From positions 186,001-250,000 of the forward strand of contig JAKOGI010001205.1 in assembly GCA_029747015.1 (NCBI GenBank): DNA of 64,000 nucleotides, read 5' to 3'. Shown piece after piece: positions 1 through 10,833 of this stretch (within the stretch, counting starts at the first letter, position 1; each line of letters opens with the position of its first letter). The notes under the pieces are model-generated. The model saw nothing but the letters and a program-made list of their open reading frames with translations, did no database searches and had not been told where the DNA came from. Origin of the DNA: Carnegiea gigantea. Taxonomy: Eukaryota > Streptophyta > Magnoliopsida > Caryophyllales > Cactaceae. Position numbers and translations under genes: made by a program.

Positions 1-984
1 TAATGCTAGCATGGCCGGAAGTCCGAAACATAAATAATGATCCACATCATAATGTCAAACTCAACGAGATAGAAAGCAAGTTCTACAATTGACCAAATAT
101 AAGCAGAAACTAATAGCAATAATCAATTATTAAGATGCAAAAAGGCACCTTTAAGCCATAAACAAAGCAAGCCTCAGAGTTTCTGCAAGCACAATCTCGC
201 AAAAGTTGAACTCAAACACATAATTTGGCAATTTCAGTTATAAAGGGCGAATATGATTTTAAATTGCTGATAATTCCACTTTGCAAGCCTCAGAGAAGAC
301 CCTGTGACTAGTTCGAGCCAATAGAAACAACATTTAATATACTCAGTTACATCTCATGTAATTGCCTACTTTGCATTTAGCAGGGTTTCAGGCTTCCTTC
401 AAAATAAGAATGAATATCAGAATTTGTAAGTGTCATAGACTACTCCCAAGGAACATGAGCTTCCTCCAAAATGGTCCAAATTAGAAATTTTGGGCATTTT
501 TTCACACAAGGAAGAAACACATCAACATAAAATGCAAAACTTGCCCCGAAACCCAAATAGGGATCAAGTTTCTTAGTGTTTGCATTCTAATTTTTACATT
601 TTGACAACCGAATTCTCAGTATCCATCACATGAAAAGGAAGCACCTCTGAGCTAGGTTAGCTGGATGTCCCAAAAGATATATAGTCATTAGCAGTGTCCA
701 GCAGCTCTTATAGTCATTAGCAGTGTCTACTTCGCATTATGTTTTAATTTGCACCATAATAGTTCATACCCAAGCAATGGATATCAACACGTCAAGGAAC
801 CACAGAGTCCCAGACGCAGAAAGGAATGAATAACAAACAGAGATTTAGATCATAGTTTTTGGGCTTCCACCTCCATTTCAATTACAACCAAAATTTCCAG
901 GAATGAATAACAAACAGAGATTTAGATCTTATAGAGACCACTTCAGAGGTGGTCGAAAAGCAGTTTCAGTTGTGGCCCCTGTGG
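1..984. other. Intergenic DNA, no gene recognised
   Basis: No convincing coding region is seen on either strand. The stretch holds two short direct repeats: a 19-bp unit containing TAGTCATTAGCAGTGTC occurs twice around 680-727, and a unit of about 29 bp containing AATGAATAACAAACAGAG occurs twice around 822-850 and 899-927. It could be intron or flank of a gene lying to the left, but nothing here proves that. Confidence 0.5.
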
Positions 985-1225
985 GTGTCTACTGTCTTGC
1001 GAGTTGGAGAGGAGAGGACCGAGAGGGGCTGGCCGGTGGTGTCGACTGTCGACCGGTCGCCGTCGAGTAGAGTCTAGCGGCATTGACTGGCGTGACTGGC
1101 GTGCGTGAGAGTGAGTGGGCCGAGTGGCTGAGTGCGTATGGCGGTGGCTGTCCTCAGTCGTGGTCGACTGCCGACTAGTCTGGTCGTGGAGAGTGGAGAG
1201 AGAGTGGAGAGAGAGCTGTTGTCTG
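985..1225. other. GC-rich island with GTCGAC and GAGA-type repeats
   Basis: About 240 bp that are clearly GC-rich inside AT-rich DNA. It contains repeated GTCGAC, GTGACTGGCGTG and GGAGAGAGAGTGGAGAG words. Read on the minus strand it begins with CTCTCTCC tracts of the kind seen in plant 5' leaders, so it might be the promoter or leader of a gene to the left on the minus strand. No open frame or splice site supports this directly. Confidence 0.3.
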
Positions 1226-1374
1226 TTGAGGCCTTGAGGCCGAGGGTTTTGGTCCTTTTGGAATTTTGATCTTTTGCACTTTTACTTTTTGTTTATTTTT
1301 GTTACCATTACCAAATATTAGGTTTTTGTTTTTTAAGGTTTTAGACTTTGGAGGGGGGAATTTGAAATTTTAAA

Positions 1375-1690
1375 ACTCAATTACTTAAGTTTAGGAGGGA
1401 AAAAGAAAAATGACTTAAGATTTAAGAGGAAACTTTTACAAATTAAATCAAAGAAAATTTATAAGGAAAAAATATAACACTTAATAGTTTTTAATTTTTA
1501 ATTTGTTAGATATGCAATAAAAATATTAAAACCAATTAGTTGAGTTTAGGAGGGAAAAGAAAAATGACTTTAAGATTTAAAACAGAAATTTTACAAATGA
1601 AATCAAAGACAATTTGAGAGAAAAAAATAAAATAGTTGATAATTTTTAATTTTTAATTTGATACATATGTAACAAAAATATAAGAGATAT
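1375..1690. repeat. Diverged tandem duplication, unit about 156 bp
   Basis: Two consecutive copies share the words GTTTAGGAGGGAAAA, AAAAATGACTT, AAGATTTAA and TTTTTAATTTTTAATTTG in the same order. The first copy starts near 1375 and the second near 1531. Function unknown. Confidence 0.6.
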
Positions 1691-2640
1691 AATATTTGCT
1701 CAAAATATAAATTAAGAACAGACAAGCATAATTGACTTAATAACTTAATGCACGTTAGGATCTAGCAATATTATTTTACTATTCAATTCACTTAACAACT
1801 TAATGCACGTTAGGATTATAAAGTTATAATATCATTCTGTGACTACCGTCATTTCGTCAAAAATACTGCATTAGTGCATTACTAATCTACAATCCTAAAT
1901 TATCCTCACAATATGTTTAAATTTTAATTCTACATAATCATATTCAAGAATATATGTTTGCATATGATCTCATAGTAATGTGACTCATTTGAATTTTAGA
2001 CAACTGAATTCCAAGTCGCAAGTTTTGATAACCAACATTCACAATTACATAAATGTAATGATAATTAATATATATAGACATTTGATCTCACAAAGATAAA
2101 TCAATCTTGATATATGATCACTTAAGGAGCTCTCAAAACAACATTAAATTGATTACTGAAAATATTAACTTGAACTAACCTGTTCCTATTTACCAACTCA
2201 AACAAGACAATTGACAAATGTCAAGTTATGAACTAACACCGGGGCCAAAATAAAACTTTTATTGTTTTCTTTCCTTTATTAGTTATTTTTCAAGGTATAT
2301 ATATTTTAGCGTTGAGCCTTGCAAATGAGACAATTGACTCATGAATCATGATTGACGTTAACTTGGTTCACTAGTTTTATCATAACATGACCTCAATTGA
2401 AATGCTTAAAACAATGAAACATCACTTAACAGCCCGCAATCCTTTAGATAATTGCACATCGGTTGTCGCATAACTGCATAAGAAATTAAGAATATAAGAT
2501 ATTAGGGTCATGGATCATGGATGGGTTGTACTTGAGTACTTGTAACGTACTAAAATTCATAGTAATTGTATAAGTATAACTAAGCCCGTAAAAAATTTCA
2601 ATTATAAAAGTTCCTTTTAATTTTACTTAAGCTTTAAAAC
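1691..2640. other. Intergenic AT-rich DNA
   Basis: No gene seen. A 20-bp word AACTTAATGCACGTTAGGAT occurs twice about 55 bp apart (around 1742 and 1797). The rest is AT-rich sequence without recognisable coding content. Confidence 0.5.
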
Positions 2641-2641
2641 T

Positions 2642-2650
2642 TATATATAT

Positions 2651-2693
<43 letters not shown>
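2642..2693. repeat. (AT)n microsatellite
   Basis: Roughly 50 bp of nearly uninterrupted TA dinucleotides. Such tracts are length-variable. Confidence 0.95.
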
Positions 2694-2697
<4 letters not shown>

Positions 2698-2895
2698 TCC
2701 TGCGTGAACGCGGGATGCTTGTGCACCGGACTGTTATTTTTTTATATATTATACGGAAGTATAAACGATTAAACGTTAACGTATGAGCGCATGACGTAAA
2801 AGAAGAACACAGAATAAATGGTCTTAACTAATTAAACAGATTTTATCTTTTAAATATAATTTAATATTAGAAATGAACACATTGAAAATATACAC

Positions 2896-3235
2896 TGACC
2901 CGAAATTAACCCGAATTAATTTATACCTAACCCGATTTACACCCGACCCGACATTCACCCGAACATTGAACCGAATGCCACCCGATCCAAATTAGACCCG
3001 ACCCAAACCCGATCCAAACCGGCATACCGTACACAACGCGAAACATATCCGAACCAAACTCCACCCGAACCGAACCCGAACCCGACCCGAACATGGCTGA
3101 CCCGAAAGTGACCCAAACCTGAACTTCACTCGAATCAAACCCGAACCCGACCTGAAAATGATTGACCCGAAATTGACCCGAACCGAACTACGACCCGACC
3201 CGTACCCGATCCGATTGACCCATTTGCCAGGTCTA
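2896..3235. mobile_element. CCCGAA-rich hAT-like element, left end missing
   Basis: A low-complexity tract of irregular ACCCGAA/ACCCGACC repeats that stops at position 3235 with GACCCATTTGCCAGGTCTA. The same 19-base ending closes the complete element at 56536-56868, which has TIRs and an 8-bp target duplication, so 3235 is inferred to be a real right terminus of the same family. No matching left terminus or left target duplication is visible upstream. The right flank is gag coding sequence of the chromovirus. An open frame on the minus strand here only reflects the repeat. Confidence 0.6.
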
Positions 3236-4050
3236 GGCAAGAACGATGCTCTTGAAGCTCAACTCAAGGTGGTCATGACAGCTACAGCCAATGGTGGATT
3301 GGTCCAAGTATCCACCACTTCAAAGGCAAATGCCCCTCGCCCTCCTACCTTCTATGGAGTTAGGAGCGCTTGGGAGATTAATAACTTTCTGTGGGGACTA
3401 GAGGCATACTTCGGAGCATCGGGAATTGAGGATGATGCCCAAAAGGTGAGTAATGCCTCCCTCTTTTTTCACAACATAGCCCTTATATGGTGGCGTCATA
3501 TGTGTGATGATGTTAAGCAGGGATCCGAACCCATCACTGTGGGATGAGTTCAACGGGCAACTCAAAAAGCAATTCTATCCTGAGGATGCCGAGAACGAAG
3601 CAAGGGCTAAGCTTAGACACCTCCAACACAAGGAGGGTCACATCTGGGAATACATCAAAGAATTTTAAAAGTTTCTCTTGAAAATTCCAAACATGGAGGA
3701 GAAAGATGCTCTTTACCTTCCTTGATGCCCTATGTGGGTGGGCCAAGATGGAGCTTAAGAGGCGTGGTGTCCAAGATCTCGCCTCCACAATTGCCGTCGC
3801 TAAAACCTTAATCGAGTTCAAGAAGGAGTTCTCTAAGGGACAAAGTAAGAAGACAAGTGGCAGCGGTAAAGGTGGGGGAGACCAGTTAAACTCTCCTAGG
3901 CGTAACAAGTCGTCCATTCCACCAAGAGACAAAGGGAAGGGAAAAAAAGGATGAGGCACTGAGGAAGTACTCATGCTTCCTATGTAACGGACCTCATCGG
4001 GTCTTTGAATGTCCTAAACAGGGCACACTTGTCGCTCTCATCCAAAAGGA
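3236..4050 (+). pseudogene. Chromovirus gag (5'-truncated, frameshifted)
   Basis: Gag polyprotein remnant of a Ty3/gypsy element; Gag forms the virus-like particle that packages element RNA. Recognisable parts are a capsid-type region (APRPPTFYG, a tryptophan-rich WWRHM stretch) and, around 3970-4015, a CCHC zinc knuckle CFLCNGPHRVFEC that binds nucleic acid. The open frame visible from 3158 starts inside the hAT-like repeat, so its apparent N terminus is not the real one. The frame is broken near 3525-3545, at a stop at 3666-3668 and again near 3705. It leads straight into protease and reverse transcriptase on the same strand. Confidence 0.8.
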
Positions 4051-4626
4051 AGAGATGTAAGAAGAGGAAAAGAAGATAGCTTCTATAAGGCTACTCAATG
4101 CAATCCGTGCAAAGGTAGAGGGGCAACCCCAAGGACGCATGTACGTAAAGACCATCATTAATGGCAAGCCGTTTCAAGCAACGCTAGATACCGGAGCTGA
4201 CACGGTCTACATAGCCAAGGAGCTTGCCGATGAGGTTAGGTACCAAAGTGAGGGGACACATGAAGGGAGTCAACGCCAATAGCCTTCCCATCCATGGAGT
4301 TGCTCGTGGCACCCCTATTCAAATCAGCCAGTGGAAAGGTAAGATCGATATCACCGTCGCTCTCTTAGATGACAAGAAATTTTATTTGGGTATCAACTTC
4401 CTTGATGCAGTGAAAGCACACTTAGTGCCTTACACTGATACCCTGTGCATTATGGAGATGGGGCAACCTTGTAATGTCCATGTGAAGAGGGGCATAAACG
4501 AAGGCAACACATTGTCCGCCCTTCAGTTCTCGAAAAGGGGTCAAGAGGAAGGAGCTAACCTTCCTTACTACTCTCAAAATAGACGAAAAGACCAAGGAAG
4601 TACAATTACCCAAGGCCGTCCAAAAG
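4051..4626 (+). pseudogene. Chromovirus aspartic protease region
   Basis: The retropepsin active-site signature LDTGADT is encoded at 4184-4204, followed by hydrophobic beta-strand-like sequence up to about 4440 (for example KFYLGINFLDAV). This protease would process Gag-Pol. There is an in-frame stop at 4058-4060 and a frame change shortly after the DTG motif, so no intact protein is made. It lies between the zinc knuckle and reverse transcriptase, the usual order. Confidence 0.8.
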
Positions 4627-5980
4627 GTGCTTGAAGAATTTAAGGATACCATACCCGTTGAGTTACCCAAAATACTTCCCCAAAGGAGGGAAGTTGATCA
4701 TGCCATTGAGTTGGAGACAGGGGCTAAGCCACCCGCATTTGCCCCTTACTGCATGGCACCTTTGGAGCTTGAAGAGCTAAAGAGGCAATTGAAGGAGCTT
4801 CTCGATGCCGGCTATATCCGTCCCTCTAAGTCACCTTATCGCGCGCCGGTCTTATTTCAAAAGAAGTATGATGGATCCCTTCGACTATGCATCGATTACC
4901 AGGCACTCAACAAGATCACCACCAAGAACCGGTATCCCATTCCTCGCATTGATGATCTTTTCAATCAACTTGGTAATGCAGGGTACTTCACTAAACTTGA
5001 CTTAAGGAGCGGGTATTACTAAGTTCGCATAGCCAAATTAGACGAGCCAAAGACGACATGTGTAACACGCTATGCATCATGTGAGTTCTTTGTCATGCCC
5101 TTTGGCCTTAGAAATGCATCGGCTACATTTTACAGTCTTATGAACAAGGTAATTTCTCCGTTCCTTGATCGCTTTATTGTTGTTTACCTTGATGACATTG
5201 TCGTCTACAGCAAGTCCTGGGAAGAGCATGTGGGACACTTGCAGGAAGTGTTCTGTACCTTAAGGGACAACAATCTATATGTCAAGAAGGAGAAATGCTC
5301 CTTTGCACAAGAGGGGGTGCCATTCTTGGGTCACATAGTTGGCAAAGGCAAGCTGCGCATGAATCCGGCTAAGATCAAGGCTATTGTCAAAGGGGAGCCA
5401 GCAAGCAAAGTCACCGAGTTAAGATCATTCCTTGACTTGGTGAACTACTATTAGCGCTTTATTAAGGGATACTCCGTAATCGCTGCCTCTCTCACAGACT
5501 TGTTGAAGAAGGGAAGGAGTTGGTTATGGAGCCAGGAGTGCCAACAAGCCTTTGATGCCTTGAAGAAGGCTATTAACGAGGAGCCGGTCTTAGCACTTCT
5601 CGACCTCAACAAGTCGTTCGAGCTACACACCGATGCTTCTAACTTTGTTATCGATGGAGTTCTAATGCAAGAAGGTCATCCAATTACCTTTGAAATCCGG
5701 AAACTTAATGACACCGAGAGGCGTTACATGGTCCAGGAGAAAGATATGACTGCGGTGGTACATTGTCTCCGCACATGGAGACATTACTTGCTCGGAGCAA
5801 GTTTGTAATTAAGATCGATAACGTAGCTATGAGTTACTTCCAGACTCAGAAGAATCTCACTCCTAAGCAAGCTCGGTGGTAAGACTTCTTGGCCGAGTTC
5901 GATTATGTCATGGAATACAAACCGGGTCGTGCCAACTTAGTGGCCGACGCTTTGAGCCTCAAGGGAGAACTTGCCAACAT
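4627..5980 (+). pseudogene. Chromovirus reverse transcriptase and RNase H
   Basis: Reverse transcriptase copies element RNA into DNA. Visible RT landmarks are the YRMAP-like segment, [21 protein letters not shown], the LDLRSGY block, MPFGLRNA and the catalytic YLDDIVVYS (about 5190-5215). RNase H follows with ELHTDAS near 5620-5640 and later RWxDFLAEFDY and NLVADALS near 5870-5960. Nonsense codons lie at 5020-5022, 5452-5454 and 5880-5882, and the frame shifts near 5805. Each of the three stops sits where relatives have glutamine, one transition away from CAA or CAG. Inactive. Confidence 0.9.
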
Positions 5981-7100
5981 AAGCCGGCCTCAAAGCAACT
6001 TATGGGACCACATTAAAGAGGGGCTCCAACATGACTGTCTTGCCTAAACTATCATTCCGCTCATCAAGGAGGCAAGATGAGGCGTTTCTGGGAAGAAGAT
6101 GGCTTAATCCTTACTAAGGGCAACCGCATCTACGTCCCTTCCCAGGGTAACCTCCGACGTGAAGTGATGAAAGAGTGTCATGATAGTAAGTGGGCGGGAC
6201 ATCCAGGGATGCACCGCATGCTCGCTCTAGTGAGCGATTCTTATTATTGGCCTGAGGCCTATGTGAGGACTTGTCTTGTATGCCAACAAGGCAAGATTGA
6301 GCAAGGGGCTCCTGCTGGACTCTTAGAGCCTCTCCCTATTCCTAAAAGGTCGTGGGAGAGTGTCACCTTGGATTTTATCGTGGATCTACCCACGAGTGAA
6401 GGATATAACTGGGTCCTTGTGGTAGTGGACCGATATTCAAAGAATGCTACTTTCACCCCAGCACCTAAAGAATGTTTCGCAGAGCAAGCTGTCCATCTAT
6501 TCTTTAAGCATGTGGTGAAGTATTGGGGTCTGTCGAGATCCATTGTGAGCGATAGAGACACCCGCTTCATGGGAAGATTTTAGACCGAGTTGTTCAAGCT
6601 TATGGGGTCGGAGTTAAACTTCTCCACTAGCTTTCATCCCCAAAGCAATGGACAAACTGAGAAGGTCAATGCTCTCTTGGAGCTTTATTTGAGGAACTTC
6701 GTAAATGCCAACCAAAAAGATTGGGCAAAGTTGCTTGACATTGCCCAATTCTCCGTTAACTTATAAAAGAGTGAGTCTATGGGTCGGAGTCCGTTCGAGA
6801 TTGTCACGGGGCAACAACCGTTGACACCAAGCTCACTTGCCATAGGCTACAAGGGACCAAGTCCACCCGCCTATAAATTCGTTAAGGATTGGAACGATCA
6901 AGTAGGGGTGGCTCGTGCTTACTTGGAAAAGGTCTCCAAGAAAATGAAGAAGTGGGCCGATAAGAAAAGACGCCCAAGGGAATTCCAAGTAGGGGACCTC
7001 GTGCTTGTTAAGATGTACAACCATGCCAGGTTAGCAGGTCAACATTGGGGCCTGATTCGTCGATATAGGGTCCCTTCTCCATCCTTAAAAAGGTAGGAGC
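5981..7100 (+). pseudogene. Chromovirus integrase
   Basis: Integrase joins the cDNA to the chromosome. The zinc-binding HHCC region is seen as a histidine-rich WAGHPGMHRML segment followed by CLVCQQGK (6180-6300). The catalytic core includes SVTLDFIVDLP, the VVVDRYSK block and SIVSDRDTRF (6360-6570), then FHPQSNGQTE near 6630-6655. The stops at 6045-6047, 6581-6583 and 6764-6766 break it. The C-terminal GRSPFEIVTG segment starts at 6779. Confidence 0.9.
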
Positions 7101-7443
7101 ACAGGCTTGCAAAGTGGAGTTGCCTCCTAAGATTAAGTGCTATCTAGTCTTTTATGTAAGTCTACTCAAGCCTTATCATGGAGACAACATGGATCCGAGT
7201 AGGGGCATCTCCCATCAGGCACCTTTAGGCATCAAGGTACAACATGACAAGGAAGTCGAGGAAGTCTTTGCCGATCGAGTGGTGCGCCACACCAACCAAC
7301 CACCAACACATGTACTGCTTGTCAAGTGGAACGACCAGCCTAAAAGTGAAGCTAGTTGGGAGCGTATCCAACACTTGTGGCAATTCGAGGACAAGATCCA
7401 AAAGTTCGAGGACAAGAAGGCAACAAGAACGTCGCCAGAATAG
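7101..7443 (+). pseudogene. Chromovirus chromodomain (integrase C terminus)
   Basis: The end of pol encodes VLLVKWNDQPKSEASWER followed by an IQ/FEDK-rich tail. This is the chromodomain pattern (hydrophobic strand, KW, then ATWE-like) that defines chromoviruses and is thought to guide integration to marked chromatin. The stop at 7441-7443 comes just before the purine-rich GGTGGGGGAAAA tract that primes plus-strand synthesis, directly next to the 3' LTR. Confidence 0.85.
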
Positions 7444-7454
7444 GTGGGGGAAAA

Positions 7455-7901
7455 TGTCACGGTCCGCTTCCAGAACACTCCAGAATGTCCTGAAATTCTC
7501 TACATTTTTCTAGAGATTGTTCTAGTGTGTTCCATAAGGATCTAAACCATTCCACACTTGTACAGAATGTAAGACATTTGTGTAGAGAATTCTGGATACA
7601 CAATATTAGCCGTTGGATCGAATCATTCTCCACCGTCCATTGAGGAGATGGGAGTATATAAATACCCCCAAGGGGGTCATTTGTAGCCAAGCACTTCAAG
7701 TGACATATGAGGAAACACTCTCCCAAACTCACTTGTCTTCACTTTCTCTCAACGCTTCCTTTTGTGTGCTCACTTACTTAGCTTCTCACAAGCTTAAGTT
7801 AAGCACCCTCTAAGGCTTATTGGCAAACCAAGCTAAGGGTTCCAAGCAAGGTTGCTAGCACCACACAGGTTAAGTTTGAGTGAATTTGTCGACTCGTAAC
7901 A
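7455..7901 (+). mobile_element. 3' LTR of the chromovirus
   Basis: About 447 bp that begins TGTCACGG immediately after the polypurine tract and ends in CGTAACA, giving the usual TG...CA ends. It contains a clear TATA box TATATAAATA at 7655-7664, consistent with an LTR promoter. The 5' LTR is not present in the window, so the right boundary rests on the CA end and not on a comparison of two copies, and no target duplication can be checked. Confidence 0.7.
7655..7664 (+). promoter_or_regulatory. TATA box of the chromovirus LTR
   Basis: TATATAAATA within the LTR, about 200 bp after its start, with a CT-rich stretch about 70-90 bp downstream. Position and sequence fit a retrotransposon core promoter. 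Confidence 0.6.
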
Positions 7902-7902
7902 C

Positions 7903-8040
7903 TTGGGAGGGGAGAGAGAGGGTAGGATTATTTGGGGAATTTTTAAAGAGAAACGGTAGGATTATTTGGGGAAAGAAGAGAGAGAGGGCTGGCATCAGAT
8001 CTTGGAGGAGAGAAAGGGTGGATTATTTGGGGAAGGGAAA
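7903..8040. repeat. Purine-rich irregular repeats
   Basis: Three copies of GGATTATTTGGGGAA separated by GAGAGAGA-type tracts. No coding content. On the minus strand it is a CT-rich tract. Confidence 0.7.
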
Positions 8041-8070
8041 GAGATAAAATTTTGACAGTTCCATCAGAAT

Positions 8071-9200
8071 CACTGGTAAATTTTGTCAGCATTTTTGACA
8101 GAGCTGTCAAAAACTCTACAGTAATTTTTGACAGACCAACTTTCCATCAAAATCTTATGTCAAAAATTACATCGAGATCCCTACGGCCTAAAACACCGTC
8201 AAAATCCTTGATTTTCCATTAAATTGGTCCGTCAAAAATTATCTTGAGATTCGCATGACCTGACACACTGTCAAAACTCTCGATCTTCCATCAAAATTTC
8301 CGTCAAAATTATTGACGGCTCAACTTTTCGTCAAAATTAGAGCTGTCAAAAGCTGACCCGATACGATTGCCAACCTGAACTGAACATGAAATTAAGTGGG
8401 TTTGGATAAAGATTCTCAACCCATTTAATTAAATGGGTTGACACATTTAACCCGTTTAATTAATTGGGTTAGGTTCAGGTTGAGAATTTTGATACGAAAA
8501 AGTACATATTTAACCCATTTAATCAAAAAGGTTAAACAGGTCGACTTGTTTACCCAATTACCGCTTATTTTCTAGGGGAAAATTTTGAAAAAGTAGGGTT
8601 AATATATCGATCTGTGTTTTGGGGTTGTGCTTCTTGCAGATCCTGGACAATGGTTGTGTTGTGATGATATATTGAACTTAAAAAATAGTTTATAATGTTC
8701 CATTATCATACTTTAGTCAAAATGTTAAGTGAGTAAATAAATAATCGGATAACCTGAACCTGACCTGTTTACATTAAATGGGTTAATGGATAAATTTCAG
8801 ATCAACTCGTTTAAAAAGTAAACAGGTACAGGTCGAGATTTTCAACTCGTTTAATAAACGGGTTATGTTCAGGTTGAGAATTTGTCAACCCGTTTAAGTT
8901 TGAGATGAATACGAATCTAACCTGACCTGACCTATTTAACAGCCCTAGTCAAAATATCCATCAAAAATTACCTCAAGATCTGCACAACCTGACATGCCGT
9001 CAAAATTCTTAATTTTCCGTCAAAATTTCTGTCAAAATTTTTGACAGGTCAACTTTCCATCAAAATAGTTCATCAAAAATTACAATGAGATCCGCACGAC
9101 TGACACACTGTCAAAATCCTTGACTTCCCATCAAAATTTCAGTCAAAATTTTTGACGGATCAGTATTCCATCAAAATAGTCCGTCAAAATTTAAATGCAT
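8071..9200. mobile_element. CACTA-like terminal and subterminal repeat array (fragment)
   Basis: From 8071 the sequence reads CACTGGTAAATTTTGTCAGC and then passes into an array of about 110-bp units built from CCGTCAAAATT, its inverse AATTTTTGACGG, and GAGATCCGCACGACCTGACA. CACTGG/CACTA starts followed by dense short direct and inverted subterminal repeats are typical of CACTA (En/Spm) elements. Removing the nested hAT element, unit starts fall at about 8160, 8231, 8341 and 8451 in collapsed coordinates (one 71-bp and two 110-bp intervals). No transposase and no opposite terminus are visible, so this is a fragment; the family call is an inference. Confidence 0.45.
8338..8947. mobile_element. 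Non-autonomous hAT element with exact 8-bp TSD
   Basis: A 610-bp element bounded by TAGAGCTGTCAAAAG on the left and the inverse of TAGGGCTGTTAAATAGG on the right. It is flanked by GTCAAAAT on both sides (8330-8337 and 8948-8955), an exact 8-bp target site duplication as hAT transposases make. The interior has repeated ACCCGTTTAATTAA-type words in both orientations and no coding sequence. It sits inside the CACTA-like array and is therefore younger than it. Confidence 0.9.
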
Positions 9201-9261
9201 TTTTGTGTCCGATCTTAGTTGTTTAATAAAAAGATAGACAGATAAATAGCAAATGGGAAAA

Positions 9262-9440
9262 TTGATTGGTTTGTTTGACACATTTAATTAAACGGGTTAA
9301 ATAGGTACTTTTTTATATCGAAAATCTCGAGCTGAACCTAACACATTTAATTAAACGGGTTAATTTGAAAATTTATACTCAAACCCACTTAATTTCGTGT
9401 TGATTTTGGATTCATAATCATCTCGGGTCAACTTTATCCA
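9262..9440. mobile_element. Fragment of the same hAT family, opposite orientation
   Basis: Contains TTAATTAAACGGGTTAA twice, and ends with the reverse complement of the left part of the 8338-8947 element (the GTTGACCCGAGATGATT-like segment and ACGAAATTAAGTG). Termini are not clear. It is an inverted, truncated relative about 300 bp from the complete copy. Confidence 0.65.
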
Positions 9441-10833
9441 ACTCTACCTAAAACAAGGAGGAATTTGTGTTGTTCTCTACTATTGTATTTTTGTTAAAGT
9501 CGATGTTTTATATGTTTTTACTTGTCAACTTAATTAGGGTTGTATTCTATTTCTCAAACCTTGGCTTATTCATTACAGAAGAGAAAAAAAATTAAAAAGT
9601 AACTTCTAAATGAATTTATTTTTACCACAAATACATGTGTATTAATTAACACTAGCTAAGGTCCATGCGCTGCCCCGGGATTCAATATCTGAATAAATAT
9701 TTGACACTTATAAGTATTCAATCTATACATTTTTTTAATTAAAATGTTTCTTTTTTGATAGAAAAAAATTAAAATGTATGGTACTTTTGACAAAAGATGC
9801 TAAACATATCAAAGATTCAGATAGAATAATATAATGTGTCTACCAAGAAGTGAATAACAGGAGATTATTTGTACTCTATAAGGACTTTTCAAACTGCTTG
9901 TGTGTTACATGGATACCGCAAAATTTTGGAATAAATCTATACATATTTTTAAAATTTGGAATAGCAATAGCAATATCAATTATAACGTTTGAAAATTCAT
10001 TAAACCAACAAATATGCCTACTAAAATCCTTTCAATAAAGTCGCCTATGAGCTAAGAAGTTGAGATAAAAAGTTAGCATACCTATTTCCATGCTTTAAGA
10101 TGAAAACACCAAACAACTGGAAATCTCAACAAAAAGAATCACAACATCCTTGAAGTCGCTGCCTTGCTTTGTCCATGTTCAATAAATCCATCTATAGGAA
10201 GCGCATTTTAATATAAGATCGATAACCCTTTCAATGCTCATCACTATGTTATAGCTTTTGCCAGTCATCTCAAATCAAATTGACTTGGCATCTGATTTGC
10301 AACACATGTATGTGCCAGTTAAACCCATCCCAAATTTCAATGATAGATCCACAAAACGTATATCTAGAAAAATTTAATTTTAGCTTCCCGATAGGTGACT
10401 TCTGTCACTTTTTGTTACTTTTTATAAGTTGTAATCTTAGACAACTACTTTCATTGAGTTTAATTGCATCCTTGAATTCTTAAAGTAGTGCATCCGTCTC
10501 CATCATACGAAGTAAACTACACAAAGTAAAATAAGACAAAAATTCATGAAAACAGAGATCAAACATAGAATGATTGCAAGAGACAATATAGCATTGGATA
10601 GAGCTGCAAGCCTATAGTCTAGCATCTATCATAAGTAAGATCAACACCAACATTTAATATTTGGCACCATATATTCCGTATAATCTTCATCTTGCTAGAC
10701 AAAATATCTTCAAAATATACCTTTACCCTTTCTTAAACTGGAACTTAATAGTTACAGACAAATCACATTCTAACTCTAGATTCAACTCTTTACAACATGG
10801 ATCTCAACATCCATCAACCACACCCAAATTTAA
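9441..10833. other. Intergenic DNA, nothing recognised
   Basis: AT-rich with scattered short open frames that show no family resemblance. A GGTCCATGCGCTGCCCCGGG word near 9660 is unusually GC-rich for the area and may mark the edge of an old repeat. Confidence 0.4.

Noticed and set aside
2992..3547. Open frames across the CCCGAA repeat on both strands
   Set aside because: They read simple repeat; the plus-strand frame becomes gag only after 3236, so the repeat-derived N terminus is not real.
7215..7513. Alternative frames over the chromodomain and LTR start
   Set aside because: Shadows of the chromodomain frame at 7114-7443.
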